Counted from the stretch's first letter, positions 12,935 to 27,038 are shown. The stretch is DNA of 64,000 nucleotides from Marasmius tenuissimus (GCA_029532415.1 JAQOTA010000044.1:372001-436000), one strand, 5' to 3'. Numbers and translations are program-made. Notes: generated by a model not told the origin, from the sequence alone.

Positions 12935-13723
12935 CCAATAGCAGCGGGAGATTCAAATTTACGATTTGGCTTCTGTGCGTGGGACTTAACGTTGGATATC
13001 TCGTTATCGTCGTCCTAATGTGTATCGGTGAGAAACACGAGCCTCTCATCTGTGCTCAGCATGAGCCCATATTGAACGATTTTGTTTTCGTCTTGACATA
13101 GCTCCTGTTAACTACTACTCAGACACAGATACTGTGTTCTCAGTCTCAAGACCTATTACTCACGTTCGATGTGCGCATGTGATCCAGCTAACATTTTGAT
13201 TCGCGGAAAAGCTCATATAAGTGCCGTACCGTATGGTTACTCAGGATCAACATAATCGTCTCAACTTCTATATCCTCTCTTCATCGCCAAAATATCGAAC
13301 TCGAGGATTAGGGCCGTTGCTCGGCGCACTGTGATGTAAGTTCCTCCGACTACTGTCCGCACATCATGTAACCATCACGATCCCAGAGTATCACTCGTTG
13401 CGCTCATTACATCCACTGTGAGCTCCCCATCCTATCCCCGAAAAGACGCGCGTACTCGTACCCGATGACCGACTCAACGACGGTCGCCGTCTTATTGCAG
13501 GTCAACATTGCCATTCTCACCCTCAATCACGGAGCCGAGTTGGCGTGGGTTTGCTTTGGATCTTGCGGAGTCGATGTACGTTCCACGCTCCCGCCTCCTT
13601 CTTACGGCCAAGCTGAGAACAAAAAATAATAAACTATAGGTTATCCTCAACACTTTAACGAAGTTCTACGTCACTCGCACGACCGATAGTGACGAAAGCA
13701 AACAGACCCAAACCTCAAGCTGA
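12935..13723 (+). CDS. 3' exons of a probable multi-helix membrane protein
   Basis: Several exons can be read on the plus strand. One is 12935-13027 (RFKFTIWLLCVGLNVGYL, a membrane helix, ending at GTGAGA). An exon ending about 13337 contains SRIRAVARRTV before GTAAGT. Then come 13387-13417, 13501-13575 and 13640-13723. The last four join in phase: a helix LVALITSTVNIAILTL, then ELAWVCFGSCGVDVILNTL, then a polar Ser/Thr tail and TGA. This is the helix-helix-short-tail end of fungal seven-helix proteins with an unknown ligand, though I cannot name the family. The exon between 13028 and about 13260 and the 5' exons could not be fixed, so start and integrity are open and it may be a decayed copy. 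Confidence 0.5.
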
Positions 13724-16317
13724 ATCAGGCTGTACCAAAGCTGTTTCGTTCAACCTGTGGACTAAGATGAACAATTGCATTGTAAGAACTGTTGATGAGA
13801 TTGGAAGACTTACCCTTCACGTTCATTCTTTTCCCAACTTTGACTTGCGGAGGGTTTGATGCACTTGTTGTTGGTTCACAAATCACTCTATAGGTCATGG
13901 TTTACGACCGGTACGAGTACAGATATAGGCGCGGATAGTATGGATAGGAAAATCATTCCGCACGGTTGATCACGAGGGATTTGGACAGACTGCACGACAC
14001 ATTCATAGAACTTCCTCTCCTCTCTTCATCAATAAGGTTCTTCGTTTGGATGGGACCAAGGGTTCGGTATTGAGAGTCTTGGTCAAGATGATTTGATCGT
14101 ACGTAGATAGATGTTATACGAAAGTAGCGAAACGTGCACTGGGGCGCGCATGCCTTTTCAGAAGCGCCACCAATGAGTTTCGTAACCGAGGTATCGGGAA
14201 TAAGAAAGGCGCCTCTGTGTACGCCGACGAGTCACCAGAAAGTTCTCAGCCTTCCGCTCGAGGACCAAGTTACCTCGCAATATATGACGCACTCACGGGA
14301 ACGCCCCACATACACTTCCGCTCTAACCCAGGGAATGTGTTATATGTACTTGACTTGTAAAGCTCCCTTCACTGCAGGTACCCGTACCCGCGATACTCGA
14401 ATCATCAAACTAGCATTCATGATGGATTTTATCCTTACCGCTACCCTGGCCTATTCTAGCGGAGAAGAAACGAGCTCTTTACCCCAGAGGGGAGCAACAG
14501 CTCAACCGTTGAAGACAGGATCGAGATTGCTTTCACCGAACGGAGGAAATTTGAACAGTCGCCAGGAAGGAGTATCCTCTTGAGCAGTGGCGTCGAGTTG
14601 TCTTGTGTTGATGAAACCTGCCATGACTCCCTAGCGGAACGGCATCCACATTGTTGAACAGGAGCGTACGTGTAAAAACCAATCCTGGTACCACACTTAG
14701 GCGCACGATTTCCCTTACCAATACCTTCTGGGCGTTTCGAAGGGGGGTACACAGATTTAGCTTCCCGTAGTTAGAAGATTTAGATAGCTCAACTGAGAAA
14801 TGTTTCACCTTCTGGAGCCCGGAGTGGACAATTTGTCCATTAGCGACGTCAATATGGATATTGCTAACGATAATTATCCTAACTCTTGTATACGTGGAAG
14901 CATAGAGACGTTATGCAAGGTTCATAGAGCGCTAGTGGGGAAAGTCGTTCGCCGGGTCAACGTAGAGCAGCGAACCCATAGGAAAAGAGCCGAAATACCC
15001 GAGTCAAACAATACTGAATAAGCATTCAAGGTATCAATCACACACTATTCAACGGAGTGGTATGAATTGCAAGATCTCGGTAATGGGACAGAAGGAGCTT
15101 TTGCTGCCGCCGTAACAAAAGAGGGCGCTCAGTATGAAATATCAGAGAAACCGAGCGGAGCTCACCGCAATTTGGGGGGTTCCCTTCTCCCCATGTGAAA
15201 TAAGTAGATTGACTAGTCACGGGATCGAACGGACGACCATTAAAAGTGGTCTACTAGGTTGGAAAGATGGCCGAACGAGGGTGGATAGTTCAGCAAAGCT
15301 AGTCCATTCACGGTCTCCATTTCCATCTCGTGTGTTGTCAGGCCTGAATGCTTCACAATCTCACGTCCATCCCCTACAAAGATCGGGTTCGTGTGCGGCG
15401 TGACGGGGATCAAGACGCTGGATGAACTAACACTTATTGAGGCCTCGAGTAAAACCACCGATGACTCAGCGAGGTCACTCGATGTCTATCTTTGCCAACC
15501 CGTCGTCCCGTCTTTTCTTTCAATCCATCAATATATGCTGTGTCCATCACCCATACTTAGAATGCCAAGACCGATTCGAATACACCCAAAGCACGAATGC
15601 GAAGGGAATTCTGTCGGTCCTTTATTGCTGTCATCCAGGGCGTTGGATCATATTTGTATCTCCTACTGCGCTCCGACGCTCACAGACAAGCTCCAAACTT
15701 TGCGTCAAGAATGCTACACTTGTTAGGTTGGCTCAGATATTCGTTGCGTAGGCTACCCCAAATGATAGATTGCCTTGTGTGTGAGTCCTCCATTTGAGTG
15801 GGTCGTCAATGCTTGATTGGGTATGAGAAAGTGGAACTAGGCAAATATTTCACATTAGCGGTCTGTCAAAGGAGACAGTGGCAGGCATATGCCCCGCGCT
15901 TCAAACATATACTTTACTTGCATCCTTTGTTACCGCCTCCCCTAAACTCCCAGCGTCGATGCCTTTATGACCTTTCGTTTGGCTAATATTAGTTTCCCAG
16001 GCTACCCGTACCAGTCAGTAGAGGCTCGCCGGCTAGTGTTCACGGATTGTAGCGATGACCAGCTGCTCTGAGTAGACATGTAGTTGGGTACTAAGCCCAA
16101 GTACTATTTACCAACACTATCAAAAGTGATACCATCGAGGTATTCGTTGAACATGAATAAAAATAGGCGATGTTGAGTCCTTTAGCTACTCGGCCTCCCG
16201 CCCCAGCTGTCCAAGAATTTAACGTGTCGTGCTTACCTCGACTGTGGCCTTTCAGTCAAATTTTGACGCGATGGGTGCACGTTCAAGTTACGCTCGTATC
16301 ATAGACGTGAGTCCGAC
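13724..16317. other. Unassigned spacer
   Basis: Overlapping small ORFs on both strands (for example 14134-14583 plus, 15437-15751 plus) show no motif. Near 15215-15265 the minus strand has an anticodon-arm-like hairpin with TTT in the loop and a B-box-like GTTCGATCC, but the T stem and D arm do not pair, so no tRNA is called. Confidence 0.3.
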
Positions 16318-16612
16318 CTGATTCAGTGGCTGTGTCTGAGCTTTCGATCCGGTGCTCAATAAGAAACTTCCCATCGACCGGGACCAGATCTTCCCGTTGT
16401 ACATCGCAGTTAACTATTCCCCAATCAGGGGTCCCCGACAGATTCGTGTACATCCAGGGCAATTCAATAGAATGCACACGCCATCCCTCAACGACAATAC
16501 TTAGTATGAGGGAGGATAACTCAGGACGAAAGGTGATTCCCGGATGTTATAAGTCGCTCTTGAAGCTCAAAGGTTGTTTGGCTGGTTCTGAAGCAGAAAG
16601 TCCTAGACAAAC
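16318..16612 (-). pseudogene. Single exon-like fragment with an in-frame stop
   Basis: Between an acceptor (ATGTAG) at 16613 and a possible donor at 16317, the minus strand reads as coding: LSASEPAKQPLSFKSDL, then TAA (16547-16549), then HPGITFRPELSSLILSIVVE, VHSIELPWMYTNLSGTPDWG and VPVDGKFLIEHRIESS. The single TAA in an otherwise open, protein-like frame fits a CAA to TAA change, or a short intron I cannot see. The family is not recognised and neighbouring exons were not found. Confidence 0.35.
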
Positions 16613-19387
16613 CTACATTTCTAAGGGATATGTACTAAAGCCAGTGTGTCCCTGGTCTAGACTCTGCCAAACACAGTCAGGAAGCTGAGTGGATAACAGG
16701 CCAATTGGAAGAAGTATGACCTGATATTGACCCCATTTACCCGCCATCCGAGTCTGTAGATGAACACCGAAGCCAAGCCGATGCATTCAAGCACCACCCA
16801 TTATTTCCCCGCTCCGCGTCGGAATATACCTCGTCTTGGCTTCCCTAGGTATATCAGTTCCCAGATTAGCCTATCCATTCCTTCATCTTGCTGGCAATCC
16901 TCATGTCGAAAACGAGGTCTGAGATGGGCCATTGAGTTGAACCCTATTCAGTTTAAGGCTGCCGGTGATTTGAATTACAGGACAACCACATCCATCATGA
17001 GCCCAATCTTCACACGACGTCCTTCGTGGTAAGATGCGCGTAGAATCGGAGCGGAAAACTTGAGAGAGACGCCTTTAGCTCTGACAGCCGAGCCATGTCG
17101 AGACGTTCGACAATGGGTCACAAGGAAAGTAGTGTGTAATATTCATAGGCATTCTCTCAACGCAATATTCGCAGACAGTGTCTACCCCGAAGCAGCTTGA
17201 CGATGTCGACTGTGAGATTGATCACAAATCATTTGGGACCAGGCTCAAACAGTCAGAAGTCCAAAGCTCTTTCTTCTGTCCTCACGCACTGAATAAGGTG
17301 AACGAAGGGAACAGAAATGCTCTAACTCTTCGGTTTACATATTCCCTCATCCTTACTACCATAGGCTCGGGACCGCTATGAAACGCAAGGATCGCCGAGA
17401 CAACATGAATCATGAAGTTATGCTGCGAAACGAGACCGACGGCAAGATGAATTTATGGCGCTTTACCCGGCGGAATGAACCTTCTTTACGTCTCGGACTG
17501 TAGGGAAGAGACGCATGGGGAATCGTATCGGCAACTTCCGGAACTTCCGGAGATTGCCCCATCCATAAACCTCCCCATAACATTTCAATCACCACAGCAA
17601 CCAGTCATAGCGCTCTTGCGTACATAGCTCTCTCATAGCAGCCCACTCGAATTGGAGTTGCTCGTATGAAAGAGAGTACGATTTGGCTCTATGCCTGTGC
17701 ACAGGGCAGATATTCATACTACTCCAAAGTTCAGGCCTACGTTAGTGCTGAATGCGAAGCGTTTACCGCGGTCAAGTCTGTGAGCGCCTTTTCTGCAACT
17801 CTCATCCATAATTGTAATTCTCTGACAGGGATGTCTCCCTGATGGCCGCCGCCCCCTTTGACAAGCAAACTCTCGATGGATAACAACTGCCGCCCTGATA
17901 ATCAATCTCCGCCGCGGGATCCCAAAGATGAGGGGTGGTCTCTCTCGGGAATACGGGCGCACTATACCTTATGTGGGATCCTCGAGCCTGCTGGTCTTAC
18001 ATGTTCGATGGTTCGCTCGCTATGTCATTGTCAGAGCCTGAGAAGGTACACTGTCCCTTAAGTGATATGACGACAGAACTCCACCGGGTAGGTACCATCT
18101 CAATCAGTCTTCCCGCTGTCACGCAGATCGAACTGTAACAAATGTAACCTGGCCCGCCTTCAAATGAACGTGGAAATGAATTGGGATCTGCTTGCCCAGC
18201 ACGCTCGTTGCCTATTTGCCAGATACGTATCGAGGTGAATAGCTGAGTTGCTATGTTTTTCTATGTATCTTTGATCGTTGGACACGGACTGGTGTCCCTT
18301 TCATGACAGGTACAGTACTCCATCCCTATTTATGCATACGACTTTCTCGCAGTATTTGCTGAACGTAATCCTGTATTCGCGGTGATATGTTGGGCTTGAA
18401 GTCTATTCATGCTAAATGAAGACCCACCTCGAGGCCGGTAGGGCCAGGTAAGAGGACCATTGGACAGAGCGAGCGCGATGAATCGAACAATGGCATAGAT
18501 GACCCAGACTCTCATAGTATGATCGGCTGATTCGCGTAGTACGTTCAGCCCGCCGGAGTCTGTACATTGGAGTACTAAGCTAATGTTCAGTTTTTGTTCC
18601 TGAAAGCCTCCTCATCTGTCGACGACATATTCTCATGCCGACAAGGGCGGGGGTGGGGAAGTCCCTCAATCTCATTCACGGTAGCAGACACAGAGTAACT
18701 GGTAACTCGGTCTTGATGGATTGTACAGGGTTTATCAAAGAAGAAAGGCCCTCCTTTACTGTAAATGTAGCTTGCGGCCCTACATTCCGAGCCAGTACAT
18801 TGAGTAATTATCACGGTGATCAAGGGTCGAGGGCGGTTTCCGCTTCTGTCAAGACACGCAGTCAATCGCTGATGAGTCTCAGTCCCGGACAGCGGACAGC
18901 GGGGACTAAACCTTTTTTGGGTTCTGTCCTCTTGATTCGGTTAGATATTACCGACAAGGGATTAACAGGGTTTTGAGCTGGCAAATTATCAGAAATGCTG
19001 CTGCCAATCTCTGGCTGTGTTTGGCTCACCTAAGGTCGCTTCAACGTTATCTCGCCTGCTGAGTACCAAGCCGGGCTATGGCCAGACCACTGTGTGCGTG
19101 TATGTACACCCAACTAAGCAATAAATGCCTGAAACGTCCGTCGAAACTGCCATTTACCGCGTCCCGAAGTCATATCATCAAAAAATGTCAGATAGAATTC
19201 ATCTAGGATGATTAACCGGAACGCGGGGAAAGGCTCTTCCAAGACTCAGCCAGGTAAGGCAAGTTTCCCGATGTGAGATCCACAATTCAAATTGGTGCGA
19301 CCGAGGTAGCTTTGCCCGGAGCCGTATATAAACTCCCAAACGTCGATTGGTAACTGCACATCCAAACCCCTCCTTGTTGTCCATATC
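16613..19387. other. Unassigned spacer upstream of the zinc-finger gene
   Basis: No ORF with a recognisable domain and no supported splice chain. The last few hundred bases should include the promoter and leader of the plus-strand C2H2 gene. Confidence 0.35.
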
Positions 19388-20288
19388 ATGTCATCCCATT
19401 CGTCGCAAAGAAGGTCATACTGGCCACCCAATGAGCCTCCAAGTCTTCCCGGCATCAACGAAATGTTTCCAGGTACGCTTCGGTCCTCTCTACGCTTGAA
19501 CCTAGCCAATGATCTAAGGACACTAGAGCATTTCATGAAATATACACCCAATGTTCGCTTCGTGCTGAAGGTACGCCTCCCTCGCCCTAAATGCACGTTT
19601 CGTGTGCTCACCCATCCTCTGTAGGAGCAGGAGGACGGTTCACGGCCCGAAGATCAAAGACACGGCCACCCACGGGATAGCCATTATGCTTCAACCTCGT
19701 CGACCTCCATCTCTACTTCGCATGCTCATGGCGGCAACTACTCCTCACGACGCCAAGATCCTTCTTCCTCTCCAACACCACCACCTCCCAGTGATCGGGA
19801 AGCATCCGACAAAAAGCACGTATGTCCGACGTGCTCAAAACGATTTAGCAGACCGAGTAGCCTAAGGATACACGTCAACACGCACACAGGGGAGACGCGT
19901 AAGTCTCGCGATTCATTGGCTCAACCGTTCTCCGTTAACATCCCGTACTGATTATTCCATTTATTCATCTTTGACAGCCTTCCGGTGTCCCTTCCCGGGG
20001 TGCGGACGGGAGTTCAACGTGAACTCGAACATGCGTCGACATTATCGAAACCATGCCGGCGCCGGGAGTTTGTATCTCCAGCCGGATGATAACGATGAGG
20101 ATGGCATTGACTACCCGTCACCTTCGACATCCCCTCAGCAATCACATGCGAGATGGACGCCGTCCTCTACGATGTCGAGCGATCCTCGTAATATCCCCAT
20201 CTCAAGATATACTAGCACTAGGGACTACCCTCATCATTCAAGTAATGGACCTAGAGATCCCGCGACGCGTCCTTGGGGGCCACAATAA
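19388..20288 (+). CDS. C2H2 zinc-finger protein, three exons
   Basis: Exons 19388-19570, 19625-19898 and 19978-20288 join in phase to 255 residues. The introns are 54 and 79 bases, GTACGC...TGTAG and GTAAGT...GACAG. Two adjacent C2H2 fingers are encoded: CPTCSKRFSRPSSLRIHVNTH on exon 2, then after a TGE-type linker interrupted by intron 2, CPFPGCGREFNVNSNMRRHYRNH on exon 3 (each quoted to show C-x2/4-C ... H-x3/4-H). Paired fingers of this kind bind DNA, so a transcription factor in the nucleus is likely. The N-terminus has LPGINEMFPG; a His/Ser/Pro-rich linker precedes the fingers; an acidic patch and Ser/Pro tail follow. No defect was seen. A further 5' exon is possible. Confidence 0.85.
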
Positions 20289-23200
20289 ATGCTGGAAACG
20301 GTATCCCGATGAAATCAGGTACGGGTATCCTGCTATGTGGTAATTGATCGCCTGACTGACACGTTGAACGATCTTAGTCGTCTCTAGGACGTGTGATGTC
20401 CATTTTGGAGTCCTGCCGCGATCAGCGCCCTTCTGTCCTTCGCGACACTCCCTGCCTGGTGACCGGCTTTGTCCATTCGCCGAAATACGATGGGCGCTGG
20501 AGGGAGGGCACATCAGACAGGCTGCGAGCTTTCCCGAACTCGTTAGAACAGGATACTCCGACGTATCAGCGGTTCATGCCTTGCCATTGAACGAGTATTA
20601 CTTACGAATAGACGGATGGATCCATGTATTACCTGTGTACGATGAGTAATAACCACTATCGCATTGGCACGCTCTATACCTTTTTCAATAGAAAACAAAT
20701 ATTTAATGGAATATGTCTACATTCACCTCGTCTAGAGTGTGTTGTGCTCTTATTATGGTACGGGCTCACTATTCTACCTCTCCTGCAGGGAAGTTTAATC
20801 GTCGGCTCGGATACAGCAATACGATATGCAGGTTCAGTTGGCGGCTGTTGTAGCGCCGCCGGCTGCTTCATTCCCTCAATCGCCGGAACGCTTTGACGAG
20901 GCCAACCAGTGCGAGTCGGACCTGTCGGCACCATAAAAGGATTAGGCTAGTCTTAGGGGCAGAGGTTGGCGCTCCAAAACCATAACGTGCCACTGATAAT
21001 TTACTCTGTGTAGGAGTTAACTCAATTACCGAGGAGAGATTGATATGATTGTCCCAAGGTAGGTAGCAAGTCGGGAGGATATACGGTGCTTCTTGCGGAG
21101 CTTTGGAAGGAGATCGAGTGCTGTGAGACTATACATGTATCATATGAGATGTAACCACTCGAGCCTAAATAAGCTTCCCGCTTCTGCGTCATTGTTTGTT
21201 TTGGGAGCATTGTATTGTATGTTCTGAACACGAATCAAGAAATCCCTTGCCAGCTCGTTCCTGGCTCCGAGCAACACGAAGTAAATACTCATCTCCTGAT
21301 TTTTGGAGTGCAAGTTTGCAGTCCGGATTGTTATCATTCGACATCTTGCCTTTCACACACTCAGGTGCTGATGCGAGGCATCCAAAAGAAATACCGGCAG
21401 CGGTGGGATCCATTGATGCCAATGTGTGCTTAGTGCAATCCTACTGATCAAGCTACCCTGACACTGACATTCAGATTGCTACTCCACCCGTACTGTAGTT
21501 CTCCATACCACCTCAAAATTCTCCGCTCACCGTTTAACTCCCTTCCCCGTCCAGTGACTCATTTTTTTCTGCTACTCTCCGTCCTCCTTCACAAATATAG
21601 CTAAGTAATCCTAGCCAAGGCCTAAAACGTTGTTTCCCCTCCCATCATATAATTTCTCCGTCACAGTCAACCCAAGATGTCCCGCCGACGATTCTCCCAA
21701 TGCAACCTCGGCTTGGCTCTCACAGTATCTTTCGATTGAAGCATCAGAGCGCTTCAAGGAGACGACATAGCGTACGCGCATCATACCCCTCTGCCCCAAT
21801 TTATCTTAAACCTTCGGGAATACTGAACCTACACACTATCTCTGAACGAGGTTCTCCCAGATCGCATCATAGAGCCCGTCTTGTCAATCACTTGCAGGCT
21901 CTTCAACTTTCCAAAAACACAAGGAGCAGGTCGGGATACCGTAGGTTGAGAGATCCCACGACCTCAAAGAAACCAACTTAGCAACTTCTCGCTGTGGAGA
22001 TTGATCAAGCAATTCGGAATCCTTCAGGGGAGGGCTTGAGATTACAGCACCGGTGCTCTCTCACACCCTCTGGTAACTAACCACTATTCATCAATTGATG
22101 GCGGCGGGTGGAGGCCGAGCGGCACGCCAAGAACTTGAGCCGGGGCGCCTGAATATAATAGACCCTGTTCAGAAGCGCCACCTAAACCTATAGACTCTGA
22201 AGCTATGTGTACATAGCGAGAGTGTCAGCAAGGACGGGATAAACGGGCTTATGCGGGTCCAATCGCCAGATAAGATGTCAGGGAGAAACATTTGTGTGGT
22301 CATCACTATGAGGACACGATACTACCAAATTTTCGCCGATAGATTGGGTTGGGAGCTAGAAACTATGTGAAGAATACGGGCACGTACCTCGTGAGACGTG
22401 AAGGATTGTGGATCGTTCTAGTAGTAGTATCTACAGGAGAAAATCACTTGATCTCGTCATGAGTCTTGACTCCTCCTCAAATGGCTTTGCTTTCCAACTC
22501 GACCCCATAATGGGGACAGTTGGCAGGGTGAAGTGATTAACAGAGTTTGAAGGACCGCCGGCGGTGCTCAGTCCCAACAGTCCATTTAGGGTGACCTACA
22601 TGGCGCGAGGCAAGTGAAGGCGACTTAATCATCCTACTTGTGAGAATACCTGAAATGAAGAGGTGGGGTATCTCATGGGTCTCTTCTGATTCTATCAGCT
22701 AGTCTTGCCTTGATGTGCAATGTACCAATGAGTTCAGCTATCCCTGCCCCGCCAAGTTGGAGGAGAAGTCGTATGTTGAATATCTTGAAACACTGGCAAT
22801 TCGAGAAGGGGAAGGGGGTACGAAGTCGGGAGTTCAGTCTGAGAGGCAGAATCGCCGAATGACTCATGAGCGACGCAGAGTCATATCTACAAGTTGAGCA
22901 TCAGGTAAGCAATGAAGTTCCCGCATATCAAACAAGAGTTCGGCTACTCGGCGGACATTTTGGGATTCAAATTCAGACCGTACGAGACGATTAGCGTTTT
23001 ACGCCTCGCATACAAGACTGGAAGAGAACTCACCGAAGAAGGCAGATAAATCAACCGATAGGCGAAAGAAGGTGAGCCCGAACGAACCAAATCAATTGCC
23101 CTGGAAGACATACGTATCGGTAAGAATCGAAATCTGAAAATCATGTAGGGTGCGAGTGCTAAGTAATGTTCACCTTGATGGCGGACAGAGCCTGGGACAA

Positions 23201-26200
23201 GCCTGGGACCATTAGTGCCCAAAAATGGCGTGCCACTGGGTCTCATACATATCCTTTTTGAGTTACTTCCCTGGAAAATGATGCATTCGAAGACCAAGCT
23301 CAGAATAGCTCACTACATTCGCGTTTTGCAGGAGGTAGGTATATACAGCAACATAACCGTTTCTCGGAGGATAGTGTGATAATTCCCCATATGAACCGTA
23401 GCGAAGTAAATCAGGAAATTGAACCCAAGTATAATCTCTCAGCGTGGTTAGCTCACTCACCGACGCTAATCTTGGATTTGAGGCGTACTACTGTGTTTAA
23501 TGCTCGACGACAGCTTGAATCGGGGCCCTCCCTCTTTGATCGGTGAGGTTTTTAGGCACCTGTCATGGAGATATGTGAGGGTTTTGGTTAGAACGATTAC
23601 CCTTGACGTTTTCTAGTCGTTCAAAATAGAAGAATAATATTCGTGATGGGGGGAAAATGTGGACTTGAAAGTCACGACCGGCGTCTCGAGCAGCGAGAAC
23701 ACCGAATGAGCGGGGCAATCTACCAGCACCTATGCGGCGAAGTACGGGTATATTTGCCAGCAGAAATGAAAGATTGAACGAGTGGCGTAGGCTGACAAAC
23801 GGAAACGGTGAGGTACGGTAGTAACGGGAATGAAAGGAGACGCTAACGGTTGGAGAGCTATAGGGGCTGGAGTTGTCACTATCAAGGGTTGAGTGTATTT
23901 GACATGGCAGGGCTTTGCGCCTTATAGTCAGCCGTAAAAATCCCGCACTTCGACGCCAGTGTTGGACCTGTGAATTGAGTCTAGATTACTTTCATTCGAC
24001 TGTACCTGATTCCGGGGGATCCGCGGTAGTGACCTTAAATTGACGATCACCCCGCATCGCTATTCAATGGTAGTAATGGCATGAGACAGGGGATGTTGTG
24101 AAGAATGATCTTCACTAGACGCGTCATTTTGCTTGCCCGAGCTTCGTAAAATTGTTCTAAATTGCTAGGATGTCATCAGTATCATTCATTTCTCGCTCTC
24201 CCTGACAACACTCGTCGCTCAGATAAGGAAGGTTGAGACTGGCATATAGGTAACAGAACGTAGCTGCTAAACTCTATCTCCAGTTGCCTGCAACCTCGTC
24301 TTCTTTTCCAACGGGACGCGGGCCAACGCCACAAGCAGCGAACGTGTATGCTCTAGATTTTCTCCACAAGTGGGATTGCTGTTCTGCGGAAATGCTGAGT
24401 TTACAGCCCCCGTCAAGCTTTGAGATCCCGTCATATCAAATCACCCATGATGTTCAGTCCCACGCATTCCGTATGTTAACTGAATCTCTCGAAGGAGCTG
24501 AGGGTTTGAGTACCAGCGTTTTTGCCTAGTCCGGGGGTTGCTGACGTGAGTTCTGGAATGGTACTAGCGAACAAGCCAGCATACCAGCTGGACGTCTCAG
24601 GAAATGAAATTACGCGTACCTGTTAAGTAACGGAGAGCCGAGAAAATCACTGAAGGATGCGATGAGCGCGGTTTCCGTGGAGCACCGACCAAGAGAAGTA
24701 GACTAAGCGCAATGTTTATCCCGGTAGGTAATCCCGCACCACAATACCAATAGGCGACAACTTGGCGATACTTTGGAAATCATATTATCCGGTAGGATGT
24801 GGGCGACGCGGACTTCTCGGTTCGTGATAAGAGTACAAAGGAAGTCACTCGAAGGTTGTCAGCCAAGTCCGAAAGGAGCTTAACATGAGACAACAACGTG
24901 CTCGATTCTGAACAGCAGTGAATTTGTCCAAGTCCGCCAAGAGTCGTTTGACACCGTCAACACCGGATATTCACCAATGTGCTATCAGAGACTCGACCTT
25001 TCAGTATAGATGCTACATCGCTGCACGCAGGCGATGAAAACGAGTTCACCGATAGAGCTTTTGCCGTTGGTTGCCTCCACGTTCCATGGAGCTTGCCCAA
25101 AGTTCCCGACATAGCATACAGCCGGTTTGTTATCTTTCATTCAGTGAGCTGTAGTTGGTATCCTTGTGCCAACCGTTGTCATTGCCGGAAGCCGGGAAGC
25201 AGAAGAATATAATTGAAAGATGAAGGAAGATCTCACCGGAGTTGATAAGTAGATTCTGAACATGACTGTCTGCGAAGTCTCTCGAGAGGTGGCATCGTTC
25301 CCGTTTCTTAGGGTAAGACCTTGAACTATCACATGTGCGTGAGCAAAGGAACACAAGGCGAACAAAGTAGCTTGGCTTACCTCGTCTGGTGGGTCGACGT
25401 TGCCTACGACGCTCATTCGTCTATTATTATATGCGATGCTGGGCCCCTCAGCCCCATCAAACCATTTCATATCAACGCCTGCTGAGGTCACCCCGCAGGA
25501 GAAAATCGAAAACCCAACGTAATGGAGTAAAGTTGGCGATATCGCAACGGCGAGCGTCAGCCCGCAAGCACGGAGGAAAGATACGAACGAGGGCAATGTT
25601 CCCGATATCCGAGGGTAAGCGTCCTCGGGATGATGCTGTGGGCGTAGAGGATGAAATGTGCGGGTTAGGCGGCGAGACAAATTCCAATGCCTAGTCCCGT
25701 GTTCCAAAATTTCAGAAGGGGAAAAAATGGTAGGGCCCAGAAACTCTACTTTGTTGAAACCGACGATAGGAAGAACTGATATACCGGTTTCCTGACTGAG
25801 AGGGAGGGTAGTTGGAGGTTGTAGCGATATCTACATGGGGATTGCCCATGGAATTAAGAGTGGAAGTTGAGACGGGATTAAGGCAGCGAGCGTGCTGCAT
25901 AAGGAAGAGCGAGCGATGTTTATGAACCTGAGTTATCATCTACACCAACGCTGATGGCGTTTTCCTTCTCATTCGGATGAGGAGATAACGTTTGATCGTG
26001 GTGTGACTTGAAAGCCCATGTTCAGAACGAAGGTAAGCTCATCCCGAGACCAAGAGCCAGAAATTCAAACGCCCATTCCACCTTGAAGACAGAAAAACAT
26101 CCCTAGCCATACAAAGCACCATCCACAGTGCCGCATCCAAAAGGCAGAGTTGGATAACGCCACAACAGAAATGGGAGTATGCCTCGTTTCATTGTACAAC

Positions 26201-27038
26201 GGGGCCAGGCATGTCAATGTCGATGACAGATATAGGGGCGATTGAATAATAATGGACCGGTAACCACGGCGGAAAGGGTGAGGCTGGCGTGCGTCTTGTT
26301 GGGGATTGGCCAAGTTCAAATAAAATTGCGAGTGTGTCGGACATACTTGATTACAATCTCATTGAGAGCGACACGGCGAGCCCAACTACTGGAGCGAAGT
26401 TTCGAAGGCAACTCCGGAGATGAGTCCGAGTTAACCGACGATTTAGAGGTGAATATCTTGTGTCAAGATGTTCTTTGAAAGGAGAGATAGCCTTTACTCA
26501 GAGGTGCCATACAAGGCTAGAAGATACATCAGCAAATGCTTCGAAAGATACACGACAAGAAACGTACCCTTGCCTCGGCCGTCTCCGCATCTCATATCAT
26601 GAGACAACTGACGACTTTCCTTCCATACAACTTGTCCTCTACCCATTAAACCTCATTAATCATTCCAGATGCTATAGAGTTCTGAAGCTGTCGTTGACGA
26701 GTTGGTTGAGTTTGCTGGATAATTAGAGGCTAACGGATGAATGCCAACAGTGAACCCCAAGTTATGATAAGGGGCCGGAATGAGTTCTGCACCCGGGTGT
26801 AATAATGGGAGAGTAAAGGACGTCTTCGAGTTTGCATTTTTCGAACATGGTGGTTGGGAAGAGAGGCTCGGAGATTGGAGTTCGCCGCACGCCGCACGGA
26901 GCGAATCTCGGCTGGCCACGTGACTCGGCCGAAACCAATTACCACACCGAACAAAACCCAGCCCAAGAACGACACTGAGCCGTCGAACCTCCGAAAGGTA
27001 AACGCTGAATACTAATTAATGAGCCTGAAGATACGGAA
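20289..27038. other. 6.7 kb without an assignable gene
   Basis: Several ORFs look weakly protein-like but could not be assembled. These are minus 21611-21799 (YVVSLKRSDASIERY), minus 23263-23460 (YGSYGELSHYPPRNGYVAVY), minus 25141-25707 (a 188-residue ORF with helix-like stretches that continues through what look like GTAAGC and GTGAGA intron donors), and minus 26730-26975 (MSFLGWVLFGVVIGFGRVTW, a membrane helix). Splice-like signals are present but frames conflict. The pattern is what I would expect of decayed multi-exon genes; no repeats or terminal inverted repeats were found here by eye. Confidence 0.3.

Noticed and set aside
15215..15265. tRNA-Lys-like anticodon hairpin with TTT and a B-box-like sequence on the minus strand
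   Set aside because: The T stem has two mismatches, no D arm or acceptor pairing can be drawn, and an A box is missing.
19472..19504. A 33-base intron in the first exon of the C2H2 gene
   Set aside because: It is shorter than other introns here and a multiple of three; leaving it in keeps the frame open, so no intron is needed.
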